Of a stretch of DNA of 64,000 nt, positions 18,894 through 29,031 are shown in pieces. The DNA lies in the NCBI RefSeq assembly GCF_946479765.1, contig NZ_CAMLHO010000013.1, positions 17,481-81,480 on the forward strand, in the 5' to 3' direction. The first letter of the stretch is position 1; each line of letters starts with the position of its first letter. The notes under the pieces are model-generated. The model did not search any database. It was given only the letters and a program-made list of their open reading frames with translations, and had not been told where the DNA came from. The stretch comes from an uncultured Aliivibrio sp. GTDB lineage: Bacteria; Pseudomonadota; Gammaproteobacteria; Enterobacterales; Vibrionaceae. The position numbers and the translations under genes were made by a program.

Positions 18894-20906
18894 TTATACT
18901 TTAAAGAACAATAATTGTTCTCTTTGATTTTCAGAAAGTTCAGATAAATGTTGGCTTGCCTGAGTTGACTCTCTAATGCCTTCGACATTCTGATTAATAC
19001 TCTCAGTAATCACATTTACGTTTTCACTGATAGATTCAATCGCTCTACTTTGCTCGTTAGCAGCGGTTGCCATTTCTGAGTTTGTTTGAGAAATACTTTC
19101 AATCGAATCAGAAATATTTAACAGTTGGTTATTAGTATCAAGGCTCATCTGTGCAGTTTGATTAATCATCTCTATCGACTGATTAACAGAATCAACTACA
19201 TTTAATGATTTCTGTTGTAGCTCATTAATAATATTTTGAATATTCTGTGTCGATTGCTGAGTCTTAGCCGCAAGAACACGCACTTCATCTGCAACAACAG
19301 CAAAACCTCTACCACTTTCACCAGCACGTGCTGCTTCAATGGCTGCATTAAGCGCTAATAAGTTAGTCTGCTCTGAAATAGAATCAATAACAGTGATCAC
19401 TTCACTAATACGGTCGGTTTGATCTTTAAGGATCATCACTTCGCTTGATGTAGCATCCATTTGAATCGCAAGATTTTGACTTAATTTAACCCCTTCAGAA
19501 GCAGATTTCGCCCCATCACGACTCATTCCAAGCACTTCTCTTGCTTTCATGTCTGCTTGATTCGCTGATGCATCGACTTGGTTTGCTGAAGCAGCCAATT
19601 CAGTGATTGCCGTCGCAATTAAATCTACTTGAGATTTTTGATCTGAAGAATTCACTTCACTTTGCACCATAATTGCGGCCAATTCTGTCGAAGAAGAAGA
19701 CACTTCTTCACCTACATTACGCAAATTTCTGATCATTTCTTGTAGACGAATAACGGTACTGTCTGTATTTTTACATAACTCACCAATTTCATTGTCGCTT
19801 AATTGGTTATTCAATGAATCTAAACGACCATTGGAAATGTCAGACATTTGCTCTTGAAGGATCAAAATTGGTCTGGTGACTATTCTAGCAATAAATATAC
19901 CAATAAATAATGAAATAATCATGGTAATAAAAATAGCCGTTAATAGTAATGTTTGACTTTCTGCTATGAATCTCATGTTCTGTTCTGAGATTTTCATGTT
20001 AATTTCTGTTAAACGTACTTTTTCATCATTTAATTCTTGGTAAACAAGGTTACCAAGATCAATTAATGCCTTCTTATTTTTGTTGATATTTTCAGTCGCA
20101 TTCCATAGAACTAAATTCATATTTGACTGTATTTTAAATGCTGAAAGTAAAATATCTTTTGCTTTCTTATGACCTAATGGGGCAATAAGTTTATCTAATG
20201 ATTCAAAATCTCGCTTAACAATATCAATTCTCGGTGTTTTACTTACCGATGTATATAAATCATCATTGAACAAAGACGTCATCTGAATTTCAATACTACC
20301 AGCCTTATTGTACATTTCAGCAACTACTTCACCCCAATATTGCTTTGATGCCTCATCTTCTGATGAGAAGATCAATTGACTCGCTTGCTGAATTGGTTTT
20401 GTCAAATATAATGAGTTCCCCCATTCATTTATTTTTTTATCGTGAAATATAGAAATATCTTCTGCATACTTTTTATAGGTATCTAACTGCAAGAGCAATA
20501 AATCCGTTTCAGATTGGAGTTGTTCTGGTGTTTTAACTACTGCATTCATGCGTTGTAGCAATCGTTGTTGTTCTACCATGCCATTAAAATTAGCATCCAA
20601 CTCGGAGGTAATACCTGCAAAATTAATCGATTTTAATAGATCATAATTATTAAAACCCGCAGATACGCTTAATCGTAAATAAAGTAGACGAGATTCAGCG
20701 ACAGATATATTGTGTAATTGAATACTTCTATAGTCTGAAATTTGTACATTTTTATTAGTCGATTCTAATTTAGAATTAACAAGTAGAATAGCAATCATCA
20801 TGACAATAATAGTTACTACTACTGGAACTAAAATCTGATATTTTGTTTTTAAATTTATAAGTAAAAATTTTGCAGCATTCTTGTACCTACCTAAAAGGTT
20901 TATCAA
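18894..20906 (-). CDS. Methyl-accepting chemotaxis protein with large helical periplasmic domain
   Basis: Membrane chemoreceptor of 670 residues. TM1 is near 27-48, a ~275-residue mostly helical periplasmic domain follows, TM2 is near 327-350 and HAMP near 350-400. The cytoplasmic coiled coil has the hairpin tip [34 protein letters not shown] split around residue 520. The sensor is long and all-helical, like the helical-bimodular class; ligand unknown. No CheR-docking pentapeptide at the C-terminus (ends LLFFKV). It follows torA on the same strand but a strong terminator separates them. A sigma-28-like promoter (TAAA at 21025-21028 and CGATA at 21002-21006, minus strand) has spacing one base too long and is only suggestive. 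Confidence 0.93.
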   Translation of the reverse strand: MINLLGRYKNAAKFLLINLKTKYQILVPVVVTIIVMMIAILLVNSKLESTNKNVQISDYRSIQLHNISVAESRLLYLRLSVSAGFNNYDLLKSINFAGITSELDANFNGMVEQQRLLQRMNAVVKTPEQLQSETDLLLLQLDTYKKYAEDISIFHDKKINEWGNSLYLTKPIQQASQLIFSSEDEASKQYWGEVVAEMYNKAGSIEIQMTSLFNDDLYTSVSKTPRIDIVKRDFESLDKLIAPLGHKKAKDILLSAFKIQSNMNLVLWNATENINKNKKALIDLGNLVYQELNDEKVRLTEINMKISEQNMRFIAESQTLLLTAIFITMIISLFIGIFIARIVTRPILILQEQMSDISNGRLDSLNNQLSDNEIGELCKNTDSTVIRLQEMIRNLRNVGEEVSSSSTELAAIMVQSEVNSSDQKSQVDLIATAITELAASANQVDASANQADMKAREVLGMSRDGAKSASEGVKLSQNLAIQMDATSSEVMILKDQTDRISEVITVIDSISEQTNLLALNAAIEAARAGESGRGFAVVADEVRVLAAKTQQSTQNIQNIINELQQKSLNVVDSVNQSIEMINQTAQMSLDTNNQLLNISDSIESISQTNSEMATAANEQSRAIESISENVNVITESINQNVEGIRESTQASQHLSELSENQREQLLFFKV

Positions 20907-21052
20907 AACAATTTTTTGGCGAGAATAATACAGTTTTAAGTTTTCTCATAGAAAAATAAAAATAATTTCAATAAAAATTTATCTTTTTAAAAATAACCCA
21001 ATATCGATCAATATGTTTATTAAGTTTAATATAAGAATATATACATAATATG

Positions 21053-21087
21053 AAAAAAAAGCACCTATAGTATAGGTGCTTTTTTTG
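21053..21087 (-). terminator. Terminator after torA
   Basis: GCACCTATA and TATAGGTGC separated by one base, flanked by eight A on the left and seven T on the right. A strong bidirectional intrinsic terminator, 25 bases after the torA stop. Confidence 0.9.
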
Positions 21088-21111
21088 TTTAATACTTGTT
21101 ACTTTATTGTC

Positions 21112-23574
21112 TTACTCAACAATAATTGGACCGCCAAATGAAGTGACTGGTGGAACTTTACCTGTAAACTTCTCAAAATCAACCAAACATGTATTTGCTG
21201 ATGTTGCTTGAGCTAGCTCTGACGATGGAATATCTTGCGTTAGTGTATTTGGATCGCCGTATGTACAGATTGCGCCCACTTTTTCATTCAATGGACCGTA
21301 CCATGCACCTTCTTCGATACGAATAACACCACTTGGGTAGCTATCAGTAAGAACAGCACCAGCAAGGAGCTGACCACGGTCATTGAATACTCGAACTAAA
21401 TCACCATCTTTAATGCCTTTTTCTTTAGCATCTTGAGGGTTAATATATACAGGCTCACGACCTTGAACAGCGTAAGTTGCACGGAGCGCTTCAGATTCAC
21501 ACATTTGTGAATGCAGACGCTTATCAGGGTGACAAGACTGCATCCAGAATGGGTGTTTCTTAGAGCCAGGACCACCGTGTGAACGTTCCGATTTCTCGAA
21601 CCACATTGGGTGACCTTGACATTCTTCGTAGCCAAAACGTGCAATTTTACGGCTTGTGATTTCAATAAAACCAGAAGGCGTACCTAATGCATTAACTTCA
21701 GGATCTTTACGGAAGTCAGCGTGACGAACCCATGGTTTACCTTCACCGAAGTCTAGAACGCCTTTTTCCCAGAATACATCAAACTCAGGCATTTCAAATT
21801 TGCCTTCGTTTGCTGTGCGACATTCTGCATATAATGAGCGAACCCACTCCATCTCATCCATACCACGAGTATATTCTTTATTACGACCAAAGCGGCGAGT
21901 CAGCTCAGTCATGATCTCAAAATCAGATCTTGATTGGTATAGAGGATCAACAAGCTTATGCATTGCAATTAAGCCACGAGCAGAGTATGAACCGTATTGG
22001 TCAATATCGTTACGTTCCCATTGCGTACATGCTGGAAGTACGATGTCAGAGAAACGACACGTTGCAGTCCAAGCAAAATCAATCGTTACAACCGTTTGAA
22101 GTTTTTGGAACGCTTGCTTCATACGGTTACGGTCTTGGTGGTGATGCCAAGGGTTGTTACCAGAAATAACCATCATTTTAAAATCAGGCAGTACAACTTT
22201 AGATCCGTTATAACGGATCTCTTTACCTGGTTCTAATAAACAGTCGATCCAACGCGCTACAGGAATAGTATTGCTGTAACCATTGAAGTCGTTGTTATTC
22301 CACTTAGGCTCATGACCTTGGTCCACGTTGCGTGGGAAACCACCAGGACCAGCGAAACCAGTTGAAGGTACACCAACACTTGAATAGTGGTGACTGTAAG
22401 ATACACCGCCGCCAGCAAGACCGATTTGGCCAGTCATTGCAGATAGCACCGTGCCCATCCAGTATGGCTGCTCACCGTGTTGTTGACGTTGGATACACCA
22501 ACCAAATAGGATCTGCGTACGACCAGTAGACATCATCTTCGCGAAATCACGAATTTGCTCAGGAGATACGCCACAGATCTCAGCAGCCCACTCAGGAGTT
22601 TTCACTACTTTGTCTTTTGTCTCACCAAGAACATACTGCATAAACTCATCAAAACCTAGGCAGTAAGTATCGATGAACGCTTTGTCGTACAAGTTCTCAG
22701 TATACAAAGTGTAAGCCACAGCCAACATGAACGCCACATCAGTTTGTGGATTCAAGTACATGTGGTCATTTTGTAAGAAACGTTGTGTTTTGTTTTTAAC
22801 TGGGTCAACAGAAAGCACATTTACTTTACCCGCAGCCACTTTTTCTTTTAGTTGCTCAAGGTATGCGTAAGATTCATGAGTTTCACAGTTCCAACCTACT
22901 TGTAGGTTTTTAACTGGATCCGTTGCCCATAAAATAATGTTATCTGAATGCTCGATGATCTCAGACCAAGAAGTACCTTGTGCATATACTTCTGTTGAAC
23001 CAAGAACGTAAGGCATGATCGTTTGGCCAGCACCCGTAGAGTAGTCACCTACTTTCTTGATGAAGTTACCATGCATACCAACCGCACGTTGCATATGTGC
23101 TGTACAGTTATGGAAAGAACCTGTTTGGTTCCAACCAGTTTGACCTGCATGCAATGCCCATGGACCATAATCTTTTTGAACTCGCTCAAGTTCACGGTAG
23201 AATAAATCTAACGCTTCATCCCAAGTTACACGAACAAAACGGTTGTTACCACGAGTCTCTGTTGAGTACTTATGTTTTTTCAACCAATCCAGACGAACCA
23301 TTGGGTAACGCACACGGCTTGGGCTGTAAATAATACCCTTGATACCATTCAACATTTCTGTTGGATGCTTATCCATTTCTAATGCTGTAATTTCTTGTAC
23401 TTTGCCACCATAGATGTGCGCACGGAACGCACCCCAATGTGAACCAGACGTACGCCATGTACCCGTAGTTTCCGCGGCAGTGGCTTTTGAAGACATTAAT
23501 AGGCTTGGACCCACTAGAGATACTGCACTTGTTGTTGCAACACCTTTTAGAAAACTTCTTCTGCTAATAGACAT
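21112..23574 (-). CDS. torA: Trimethylamine-N-oxide reductase, molybdopterin catalytic subunit
   Basis: Periplasmic terminal reductase converting TMAO to trimethylamine. A twin-arginine signal ([19 protein letters not shown]) at the N-terminus shows export in folded form with its bis-MGD cofactor. Family motifs: [14 protein letters not shown] near 140, [19 protein letters not shown] near 180 (the Ser expected to ligate Mo), VDPVKNKT near 250 and the C-terminal dinucleotide-binding domain ([22 protein letters not shown]) near 710. Length 820. It follows torC by 23 bases in a torE-torC-torA operon. The chaperone gene torD, which follows torA in E. coli, is absent here. Molybdate uptake genes lie 3 kb further on. 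Confidence 0.96.
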   Translation of the reverse strand: MSISRRSFLKGVATTSAVSLVGPSLLMSSKATAAETTGTWRTSGSHWGAFRAHIYGGKVQEITALEMDKHPTEMLNGIKGIIYSPSRVRYPMVRLDWLKKHKYSTETRGNNRFVRVTWDEALDLFYRELERVQKDYGPWALHAGQTGWNQTGSFHNCTAHMQRAVGMHGNFIKKVGDYSTGAGQTIMPYVLGSTEVYAQGTSWSEIIEHSDNIILWATDPVKNLQVGWNCETHESYAYLEQLKEKVAAGKVNVLSVDPVKNKTQRFLQNDHMYLNPQTDVAFMLAVAYTLYTENLYDKAFIDTYCLGFDEFMQYVLGETKDKVVKTPEWAAEICGVSPEQIRDFAKMMSTGRTQILFGWCIQRQQHGEQPYWMGTVLSAMTGQIGLAGGGVSYSHHYSSVGVPSTGFAGPGGFPRNVDQGHEPKWNNNDFNGYSNTIPVARWIDCLLEPGKEIRYNGSKVVLPDFKMMVISGNNPWHHHQDRNRMKQAFQKLQTVVTIDFAWTATCRFSDIVLPACTQWERNDIDQYGSYSARGLIAMHKLVDPLYQSRSDFEIMTELTRRFGRNKEYTRGMDEMEWVRSLYAECRTANEGKFEMPEFDVFWEKGVLDFGEGKPWVRHADFRKDPEVNALGTPSGFIEITSRKIARFGYEECQGHPMWFEKSERSHGGPGSKKHPFWMQSCHPDKRLHSQMCESEALRATYAVQGREPVYINPQDAKEKGIKDGDLVRVFNDRGQLLAGAVLTDSYPSGVIRIEEGAWYGPLNEKVGAICTYGDPNTLTQDIPSSELAQATSANTCLVDFEKFTGKVPPVTSFGGPIIVE

Positions 23575-23597
23575 AATGCTATCTACTCCATTAATTC

Positions 23598-24776
23598 TTA
23601 GTGTTTTTCGTCAGAAAAATCTGAAGAGTGTTTTTGTAGGTATTTCAATACAAGTGACTTGCTGTCTGTATCGAAGTTAACGAATGCCATCATACCGTCA
23701 AACATACCAGGCCATGTATTTGAATCGAAGTGACCTTCAGCTGGTTGAGTATGACATACAGAACAGTTTGTTTTGTATGACTCTTCAGCTTTCTGCCAAA
23801 CCGTTGTGTAGTCAGGTAAGAAATCTTCTTTCTTCATCCATAGACTCACAGTTACACGCTGCCAAGGTAGACCCGTTAGCTCATCTTCTTTCGTTTCAAA
23901 TTTCTGAACAACTTCATCGTTCTGAGCGGCATCTTTAAGTAAAGCACCAACCGCAATGTTCATACCAAAATCTTCTTGGATAACACGACCGAAGCCTTTA
24001 ACTTTACGCCAACCTTCAATCGCAACTTTCATTGCATCGCCTTTCTCTTCAAGCACAGTGACTTGAGAGGCAGGATTTAATAGGCCCGCTTCAACAGTTA
24101 GTTTCTCATCTTCATACATTGGAAGGTGACGAACAGATACGTAAGTTTGACCATCTTCATATTTTGTGTTGCTTGCAAGTTGAGTCAGTTCACTCACCAT
24201 GCCGCCAGAGCTATCCATGTTTGCAGGAAGGCTATGAGCAATACCTTTATGACAATCTACACAACTTTGATCACGTTCTTTTGCGCCTTGCATTTGAATA
24301 CGTGCTGTAGGTTGCATTTTAGAGAAATCCATACCGTCATAGTCATGACAGTTACGACATTCAAGAGATTTGTTAGCGCTAAAACGGTCCCATTCGTGCT
24401 GGGCTAAAACGATACGACGCTCTTCAAATTTCTCAGGCGTATCGATAAAACCGAATACGTGAGCGAATACTTCTTTACTTGCTTGCATCTTACGAGCAAT
24501 TTTAGAAGTCCATTCATGTGGAACATGACAATCAGGACAGGTAGCACGAACACCTGAACGGTTTTTATCGTGAATAGTACCTGCATATTCAGGTTGAATA
24601 TTATCTGCGTGACAACTAATACAAAACTCTTCTGTATTAGTAGCTTCTAACGCAACGTTAAAGCCACCCCAGAAAATAACACCGGCAATGAAACCACCAA
24701 GGGTTAAAACACCCAAGCTGATATGTACACTCGGACGAGCAAAAACCGCCCAAGCTCTTTTAAGTAATGACATCAT
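23598..24776 (-). CDS. torC: Pentaheme c-type cytochrome TorC
   Basis: Membrane-anchored electron carrier from menaquinol to TorA. A single N-terminal helix (residues 13-38, [21 protein letters not shown] region) is followed by a NapC/NirT-like tetraheme domain with CISCH, CPDCH, CRNCH and CVDCH at about residues 53, 80, 142 and 172. A C-terminal monoheme domain has CSVCH near 348. Five CxxCH motifs and 392 residues match TorC. Downstream of torE by 57 bases and upstream of torA by 23. Confidence 0.96.
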   Translation of the reverse strand: MMSLLKRAWAVFARPSVHISLGVLTLGGFIAGVIFWGGFNVALEATNTEEFCISCHADNIQPEYAGTIHDKNRSGVRATCPDCHVPHEWTSKIARKMQASKEVFAHVFGFIDTPEKFEERRIVLAQHEWDRFSANKSLECRNCHDYDGMDFSKMQPTARIQMQGAKERDQSCVDCHKGIAHSLPANMDSSGGMVSELTQLASNTKYEDGQTYVSVRHLPMYEDEKLTVEAGLLNPASQVTVLEEKGDAMKVAIEGWRKVKGFGRVIQEDFGMNIAVGALLKDAAQNDEVVQKFETKEDELTGLPWQRVTVSLWMKKEDFLPDYTTVWQKAEESYKTNCSVCHTQPAEGHFDSNTWPGMFDGMMAFVNFDTDSKSLVLKYLQKHSSDFSDEKH

Positions 24777-24833
24777 AATTGCTTCTCTTTTATCTAATTC
24801 TAATTTGTTGTAGCGGCTGTATTCTTAAAAGAA

Positions 24834-25010
24834 TCAACCCCCGTGACCTGGCATACCAAAAAACAGCGCCTGCATTAACCATACAGAGAAACCATACGCA
24901 CCAACCACACCCACGCTTAAAATTGGGAAAAGAACAACCGTGATGAAGAAAAAGGCTTTCCATTCAGATGAACGTTCAGCTCCATCGTTTTGCTTTATTG
25001 CATTGCTCAT
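24834..25010 (-). CDS. torE: TorE/NapE-type small membrane protein
   Basis: A 58-residue protein. It starts MSNAIKQNDGAERSSEWKAF, then has one hydrophobic helix (FFITVVLFPILSVGVVGAYG, residues 21-40, continuing FSVWLMQALFF), and ends GMPGHGG. The N-terminal cytoplasmic part, single helix and terminal Gly/His tail match the NapE/TorE family found at the head of torECA and nap operons. The ATG at 25010 and stop at 24834 leave 57 bases to torC. The role is not established; it is presumed to assist the TorC-TorA complex. Confidence 0.88.
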   Translation of the reverse strand: MSNAIKQNDGAERSSEWKAFFFITVVLFPILSVGVVGAYGFSVWLMQALFFGMPGHGG

Positions 25011-25339
25011 AATTTTATTCCTAGTTATCTTTCTACTTTATGAATATAGAAAATGTTAACAAGTTGTCGAACCTATCTGACATGATTTTAATCCCTCACA
25101 AATAGTGCTTCAATTAAATTTTCAAGATAAACCCTTTTATCTACTAGTTTTTTGCGTTCATCCAGACATGTATTTAATTGAAAAATAATATGTGCGAATA
25201 TTAACACTTATGACAGATTAATTTTATGCGGTAATTGTTAACAATGTTAAATACCATTAAAGAATAGGTCACTTTAATCACTCCGCCAATTGATCTACAT
25301 CAATTTATTAGCCTAATTTTATAGCGTAGCATGTAATTA
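25011..25339 (-). other. Control region upstream of torECA
   Basis: 329 bases without a gene. It holds a perfect FNR-type palindrome at 25290-25303 and a 12-base palindrome ATTGTTAACAAT at 25234-25245, which overlaps a repeated TGTTAA pair resembling an ArcA half-site array (spacing 9, not the usual 10-11). A GCGTTCATCC at 25155-25164 resembles one TorR decamer but I find no clear array. No terminator is evident for the DUF1289 gene that ends at 25340. Confidence 0.5.
25290..25303. promoter_or_regulatory. FNR-type binding site upstream of torECA
   Basis: TTGATCTACATCAA matches the FNR consensus TTGATNNNNATCAA at every defined position. It is ~285 bases before torE, far for direct activation unless the transcript has a long leader. 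The only other neighbour gene ends, rather than starts, here. Confidence 0.6.
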
Positions 25340-25648
25340 TCACGCTATCGGTTTCTTTGATAAACAATGTTGACATAAACACTCTTCATTCTCAGAAACA
25401 ATACCGACATCTCGCGTTTCAACGTTAAAACACCAACACGTTTCTTTACCCATTTTAATGTCACACTGAACAGACTTTGTGCATTCAGGGCAAGCATGAG
25501 TGGCTAATTTCCCTGACAGCCTATCCATTACATTCTCTCTTTCATCATCGGTCATTGATTTCCATTCAATTATTTCAGTAATGGTGCGTTTACAACCAAT
25601 ACAGATACCGTCTTCATTTTTACAAGCCGCAATACAAGGTGTTTTCAT
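25340..25648 (-). CDS. DUF1289 protein fused to a Cys-rich CWC domain
   Basis: 102 residues with two cysteine-rich parts. The N-terminal part has TPCIAACKNEDGICIGCKR then WKSMTDDER, the DUF1289 pattern. The second part begins near residue 52 with CPECTKSVQCD, has ETCWCF near 70 and ends CLCQHCLSKKP, matching the Cys_rich_CWC pattern as I remember it. Twelve cysteines in all suggest a metal or cluster site. Function unknown. It lies upstream of torECA on the same strand; no promoter between was identified beyond the FNR-type site. Confidence 0.82.
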   Translation of the reverse strand: MKTPCIAACKNEDGICIGCKRTITEIIEWKSMTDDERENVMDRLSGKLATHACPECTKSVQCDIKMGKETCWCFNVETRDVGIVSENEECLCQHCLSKKPIA

Positions 25649-25735
25649 CTCTACTTCTCTCTATTGTCCTTTAAATCCCATACAACTCATGGGATAATCG
25701 TCAGAATTCGACATCGTTATTATTAGGAATTATTT

Positions 25736-26254
25736 ATGGCACTAAGCTTACAAGAGCAAATGCTAAAAGCTGGGTTAGTGAACCAAAACAAAGTAGCAAA
25801 AGCAAAGAAAGCTTCAAAAAAATCTCGCGTTCAAAATCGTGAAGCAAAAGCAGCGGTTGAATTAAACAAAGCAGCTCAAGCTGAAAAAGACAAAGAACTA
25901 AGCTTGAAACACAAAGCGGAGAAAGATCAGAAAGAGTTGCTCGCTCAAATTAAACAAATTATCTCAGCCAATAAACTGAGTCGCTCTCATGGCGACATTG
26001 GTTATAATTTTACTGATGGTACGTTAGTCAAAAAAATGTACGTTGATAAAATCATGCAAACTCAATTGGTTGCTGGCCGTTTAGCTATCGTACATTTTAA
26101 TGACGATTATGAAGTGGTCCCAGCCGGCGTTGCTGATAAGATTACTCTGCGCGATGAATCTGTTGTTGTACTTAACAACGTAATAGCGGAAGATGCGCAA
26201 GATGAAGACGATCCGTATGCGGAATTCGTTATTCCTGATGATTTAATGTGGTAA
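25736..26254 (+). CDS. YaiL-like DUF2058 protein
   Basis: 172-residue cytoplasmic protein. The start MALSLQEQMLKAGLVNQNK is the family hallmark. A lysine/alanine-rich helical region (residues 20-75) follows, then a globular part (IISANKLSRSHGDIGYNFTDGTLVKKMYVD near 85) and an acidic tail (AQDEDDPYAEFVIPDDLMW). The family is annotated as nucleoprotein or polynucleotide-associated in E. coli (YaiL) without a defined function. A small basic protein gene follows five bases later and is probably cotranscribed. Confidence 0.9.
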   Translation: MALSLQEQMLKAGLVNQNKVAKAKKASKKSRVQNREAKAAVELNKAAQAEKDKELSLKHKAEKDQKELLAQIKQIISANKLSRSHGDIGYNFTDGTLVKKMYVDKIMQTQLVAGRLAIVHFNDDYEVVPAGVADKITLRDESVVVLNNVIAEDAQDEDDPYAEFVIPDDLMW

Positions 26255-26258
26255 TACA

Positions 26259-26447
26259 ATGAGCCGTAAAAACAAAATAAAAGAGACTCTTTTAAAGAAA
26301 CACCGTAGAACTCAAACAAAAAACAGCCGAGCACACAATAAGCCAAAGTACATCTGTAAAGCTGATCGTGAAAAAATGGCGCTTGAAGCTGAACAAGCAG
26401 CAACAGAATCTGAAAATACAGAACAAGTAACACCATCAGAAGAGTAA
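26259..26447 (+). CDS. Small basic DUF2986-like protein
   Basis: 62 residues: a strongly basic first half (MSRKNKIKETLLKKHRRTQ, then KPKYICKADREK) and an acidic, Glu-rich tail. It matches what I remember of DUF2986, a family of short Vibrio/Shewanella proteins. It begins five bases after the DUF2058 stop, so translation is likely coupled, and a strong terminator follows. The basic half could bind RNA or ribosomes; that is inference only. Confidence 0.75.
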   Translation: MSRKNKIKETLLKKHRRTQTKNSRAHNKPKYICKADREKMALEAEQAATESENTEQVTPSEE

Positions 26448-26467
26448 TCTAATTACTAACTGATACA

Positions 26468-26505
26468 AAAAAACCTCATCATTTGTTCTAAGTGATGAGG
26501 TTTTT
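26468..26505. terminator. Bidirectional terminator
   Basis: CCTCATCA and TGATGAGG, 8-bp stem with an 11-nt loop, flanked by A6 and T5. Lies between the DUF2986-like gene and the converging yjjG. Confidence 0.88.
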
Positions 26506-26516
26506 ATAACGCTAAG

Positions 26517-27197
26517 TTAGCTGTTTTTTAATACAGCCTGTAATGCCGCTAATGAATTAACCACGTAAGTTGGTTCAATTTCTTCAGGACATGCTTGGCC
26601 GGTTTCATTTAACCAACAGGTATCAATCCCTGCATTCATGCCGCCAAGAACATCTGAACCGGGGTTATCACCTACCATCAACACCTTAGATAAATCAACC
26701 TCACCCATCATCGAGAACGTATATTCAAAAATACGTTTGTCCGGTTTGGCAACACCGACTTGCTCTGAAATGGTGATCAATTCAAAATAGTGACTAAATT
26801 CCGTTTTTTCTAAGCGGATCTTCTGTAATTCAGTAAATCCATTCGTAATAATACCCATTTTTACATTGTTCGCTAACAATGAATCAAGCAACTTTCTAGC
26901 ACCATCTAATGGCGTACAAATCTCAGCCATTGCCATCATAAAAGCACTGTTCATTGCTTTTGGCGTAACACCTACTTTTTTAGCCCACTCTTCAAATCGT
27001 GTTTCTTGGAGTTGCTGAGCCGTAATTTCATTATCTTGATATTGTACCCAAAGCGGTTTATTTACCAACTGATATTCAATAAACTGCTCTTTACTAAAGT
27101 TAATGCCATAGCCTAAAAACATACGTTGCAAACCAGCAAACGCATCAAAATGAAAAAGTGTTTCATCAGCATCAAACAATATCCATTGGTACTTCAT
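26517..27197 (-). CDS. yjjG: Pyrimidine 5'-nucleotidase YjjG (HAD family)
   Basis: Cytosolic HAD phosphatase that in E. coli removes phosphate from non-canonical pyrimidine nucleotides. Motif I is FDADETLFHFD at residues 8-18 (the D-x-D nucleophile pair; the Phe/His following is typical of YjjG), motif II IITNGFT near 117, motif III Lys in KPDKRIFEY near 152, and motif IV VGDNPGSDVLGG near 178. Length 226 fits. It lies 46 bases after modC on the same strand and may be the last gene of the cobQ-modABC transcript. Confidence 0.92.
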   Translation of the reverse strand: MKYQWILFDADETLFHFDAFAGLQRMFLGYGINFSKEQFIEYQLVNKPLWVQYQDNEITAQQLQETRFEEWAKKVGVTPKAMNSAFMMAMAEICTPLDGARKLLDSLLANNVKMGIITNGFTELQKIRLEKTEFSHYFELITISEQVGVAKPDKRIFEYTFSMMGEVDLSKVLMVGDNPGSDVLGGMNAGIDTCWLNETGQACPEEIEPTYVVNSLAALQAVLKNS

Positions 27198-27243
27198 CTC
27201 TATTCCCTTAATAATATTTAGTCATTCAAAGCGATTCTTATCT

Positions 27244-28338
27244 TCACTTAGGACAAAGATCTGATTGAGTCACGCTGACACCTTTAATTTGTGCGAACCA
27301 TTGCTGACCTAACTCTAACGCTAGATCTTCTTTTGCCCAGCGAGTGATATTTGCCCACAATACATGCCCAGATAAATTCAATTTCACCGCCACCATGTCG
27401 TTTTCTTCATCTTCAGTTAAACTTTCAATAACCACTGGGAGAATATTTCGAATAGAACTAAACTCTGGCTGTTGTTTAATCAATGACACATCGTTTGCTC
27501 GAATACGTAAACGAATGCTCTGACCTTCTTCAGTGCAGTCACAGGGTGATTTTACCCAAATCCCTTGCTGAGAATTTTTTAATGTCACCAACGTCATCGG
27601 ATGCTCTGAATGCAGCTCTGTTATCGTCCCTTCTAATAACGCAGAATGCTCTGACGCATTTAGCCAAGGACGCATTAATGGAGATCCCCACACCGAAGTA
27701 ATATCTCCCGATAAGCTTACCGAGCCTTCATTAAGCAATACCATGTGATCTGCCAATCGTAGGATCTCATCTAAACTGTGTGATACATAAATAATCGGCG
27801 TTTGGATCTCTTTCGCTAATCTCTCTAAATACGGCATTACTTCATGTTTTCTTGGCAGATCCAAAGACGCTAATGGCTCATCCATAATAAGCAATGCTGG
27901 TTCAGACAAAATTGCACGTCCAATCGCCACTCTCTGTTTTTCACCACCCGATAATGAATGTGGGTAACGCTGTAATAGAGGCTCAATATCGAGTAATGTC
28001 ACGACATCACTAAAACGTTTTGTTCTTTTTCCATTGCAACCATACAGTAAATTACCTTCTACTTTATAGTGAGGGAACAAACGTGCATCTTGAAAAACAT
28101 AGCCAATATGTCGCTGCTCTGGTGGCAATGAAATCTTTTTCTTCGAATCAAATAGCACCGTATTATTAAGTGAAATTCGTCCTTTATCTGGTGATGTTAA
28201 TCCACTAATCAAATTAGCTAATGAGGACTTACCTGCACCAGAACGACCAAAAACAGCACTGATACCAGAAGATGGAAGCGATAATTGAACATCAAGGTCT
28301 AAATCACCCAATTGTTTTTTTATATCAATAACTAACAT
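27244..28338 (-). CDS. modC: Molybdate ABC transporter ATPase
   Basis: 364 residues. Walker A GRSGAGKSSLANLISG near 32, Q-loop FQDARLFPHYKV near 84, signature LSGGEKQRVAIGRAI near 127, Walker B LLIMDEPLASLD near 147, switch His VSHSLDE near 183, and a C-terminal TOBE/Mop molybdate-binding domain from residue ~290 (FSSIRNILPVVIESL). Starts three bases after modB. It powers molybdate uptake for Mo-cofactor enzymes such as TorA in the same window. Confidence 0.95.
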   Translation of the reverse strand: MLVIDIKKQLGDLDLDVQLSLPSSGISAVFGRSGAGKSSLANLISGLTSPDKGRISLNNTVLFDSKKKISLPPEQRHIGYVFQDARLFPHYKVEGNLLYGCNGKRTKRFSDVVTLLDIEPLLQRYPHSLSGGEKQRVAIGRAILSEPALLIMDEPLASLDLPRKHEVMPYLERLAKEIQTPIIYVSHSLDEILRLADHMVLLNEGSVSLSGDITSVWGSPLMRPWLNASEHSALLEGTITELHSEHPMTLVTLKNSQQGIWVKSPCDCTEEGQSIRLRIRANDVSLIKQQPEFSSIRNILPVVIESLTEDEENDMVAVKLNLSGHVLWANITRWAKEDLALELGQQWFAQIKGVSVTQSDLCPK

Positions 28339-28341
28339 AAA

Positions 28342-29031
28342 TTAACCCAGTAACCTTTTTTTACTGGCACGCGCTAACCATTCTGAAAGTAGTAAAGATA
28401 TTAAAGCGACAATAATTGAAATAACACATAAACGCGCCGCTTCCATTTCAGCCCCTGGGATCTCAATATAACTAAACATGGCAAGAGGAAGTGTTCGAGT
28501 CTCACCTTCTATATTCGATACAAAGCTGATCGTCGCACCAAACTCACCTAAACTACGCGCAAAAGCCAATACTGCCCCCGTTAAAATACCCGGTAACATT
28601 AAAGGAAGCGTGATGGTAGAAAACACTTTTGTACGTGAAGCGCCTAGAGTTCTTGCAGCTTGTTCTAATTTTTGGTCAACCGATTCCAAAGCTAAACGAA
28701 TGGCACGAACCATTAATGGCAGCGCAACAATCGCAGAGGCCAACGCCGCGCCTTTCCAATTAAAACTGAAGGTTAAGCCAAATAATTCATACAGCCATTT
28801 ACCAATAATACCTTGTCGCCCCATTGAGATAAGCAACAAATATCCAATCACAACTGGGGGTAACACTAAAGGCAGATGAATTAATCCATCGAGTATCGCC
28901 TTTCCTTTAAACTCACAACGAGCAAGCACCCAGGCTAACAAGATCCCAATAGGTAAAGAAAAGCTGACGGCAATACCCGCAATTTTTAGACTAAGTAATA
29001 AGGCGTCAACTTCGTAATCCGTCAATATCAT
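28342..29031 (-). CDS. modB: Molybdate ABC transporter permease
   Basis: 229 residues, about five helices, with the coupling loop EQAARTLGASRTKVFSTITLPL near 140 and the ModB-specific GAVLAFARSLGEFGATISF near 172. It shares one base with the modA stop and is three bases from modC, so the three form one operon. Forms the channel for molybdate (or tungstate). Confidence 0.95.
   Translation of the reverse strand: MILTDYEVDALLLSLKIAGIAVSFSLPIGILLAWVLARCEFKGKAILDGLIHLPLVLPPVVIGYLLLISMGRQGIIGKWLYELFGLTFSFNWKGAALASAIVALPLMVRAIRLALESVDQKLEQAARTLGASRTKVFSTITLPLMLPGILTGAVLAFARSLGEFGATISFVSNIEGETRTLPLAMFSYIEIPGAEMEAARLCVISIIVALISLLLSEWLARASKKRLLG

Noticed and set aside
21002..21028. Sigma-28 promoter for the chemoreceptor gene
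   Set aside because: TAAA and CGATA are present but the spacer is one base too long and the rest of the -10 is poor; too weak to list.
21732..23680. Several 60-100-codon frames on the plus strand opposite torA and torC
   Set aside because: They are shadows of highly biased coding sequence; no ribosome sites or family motifs.
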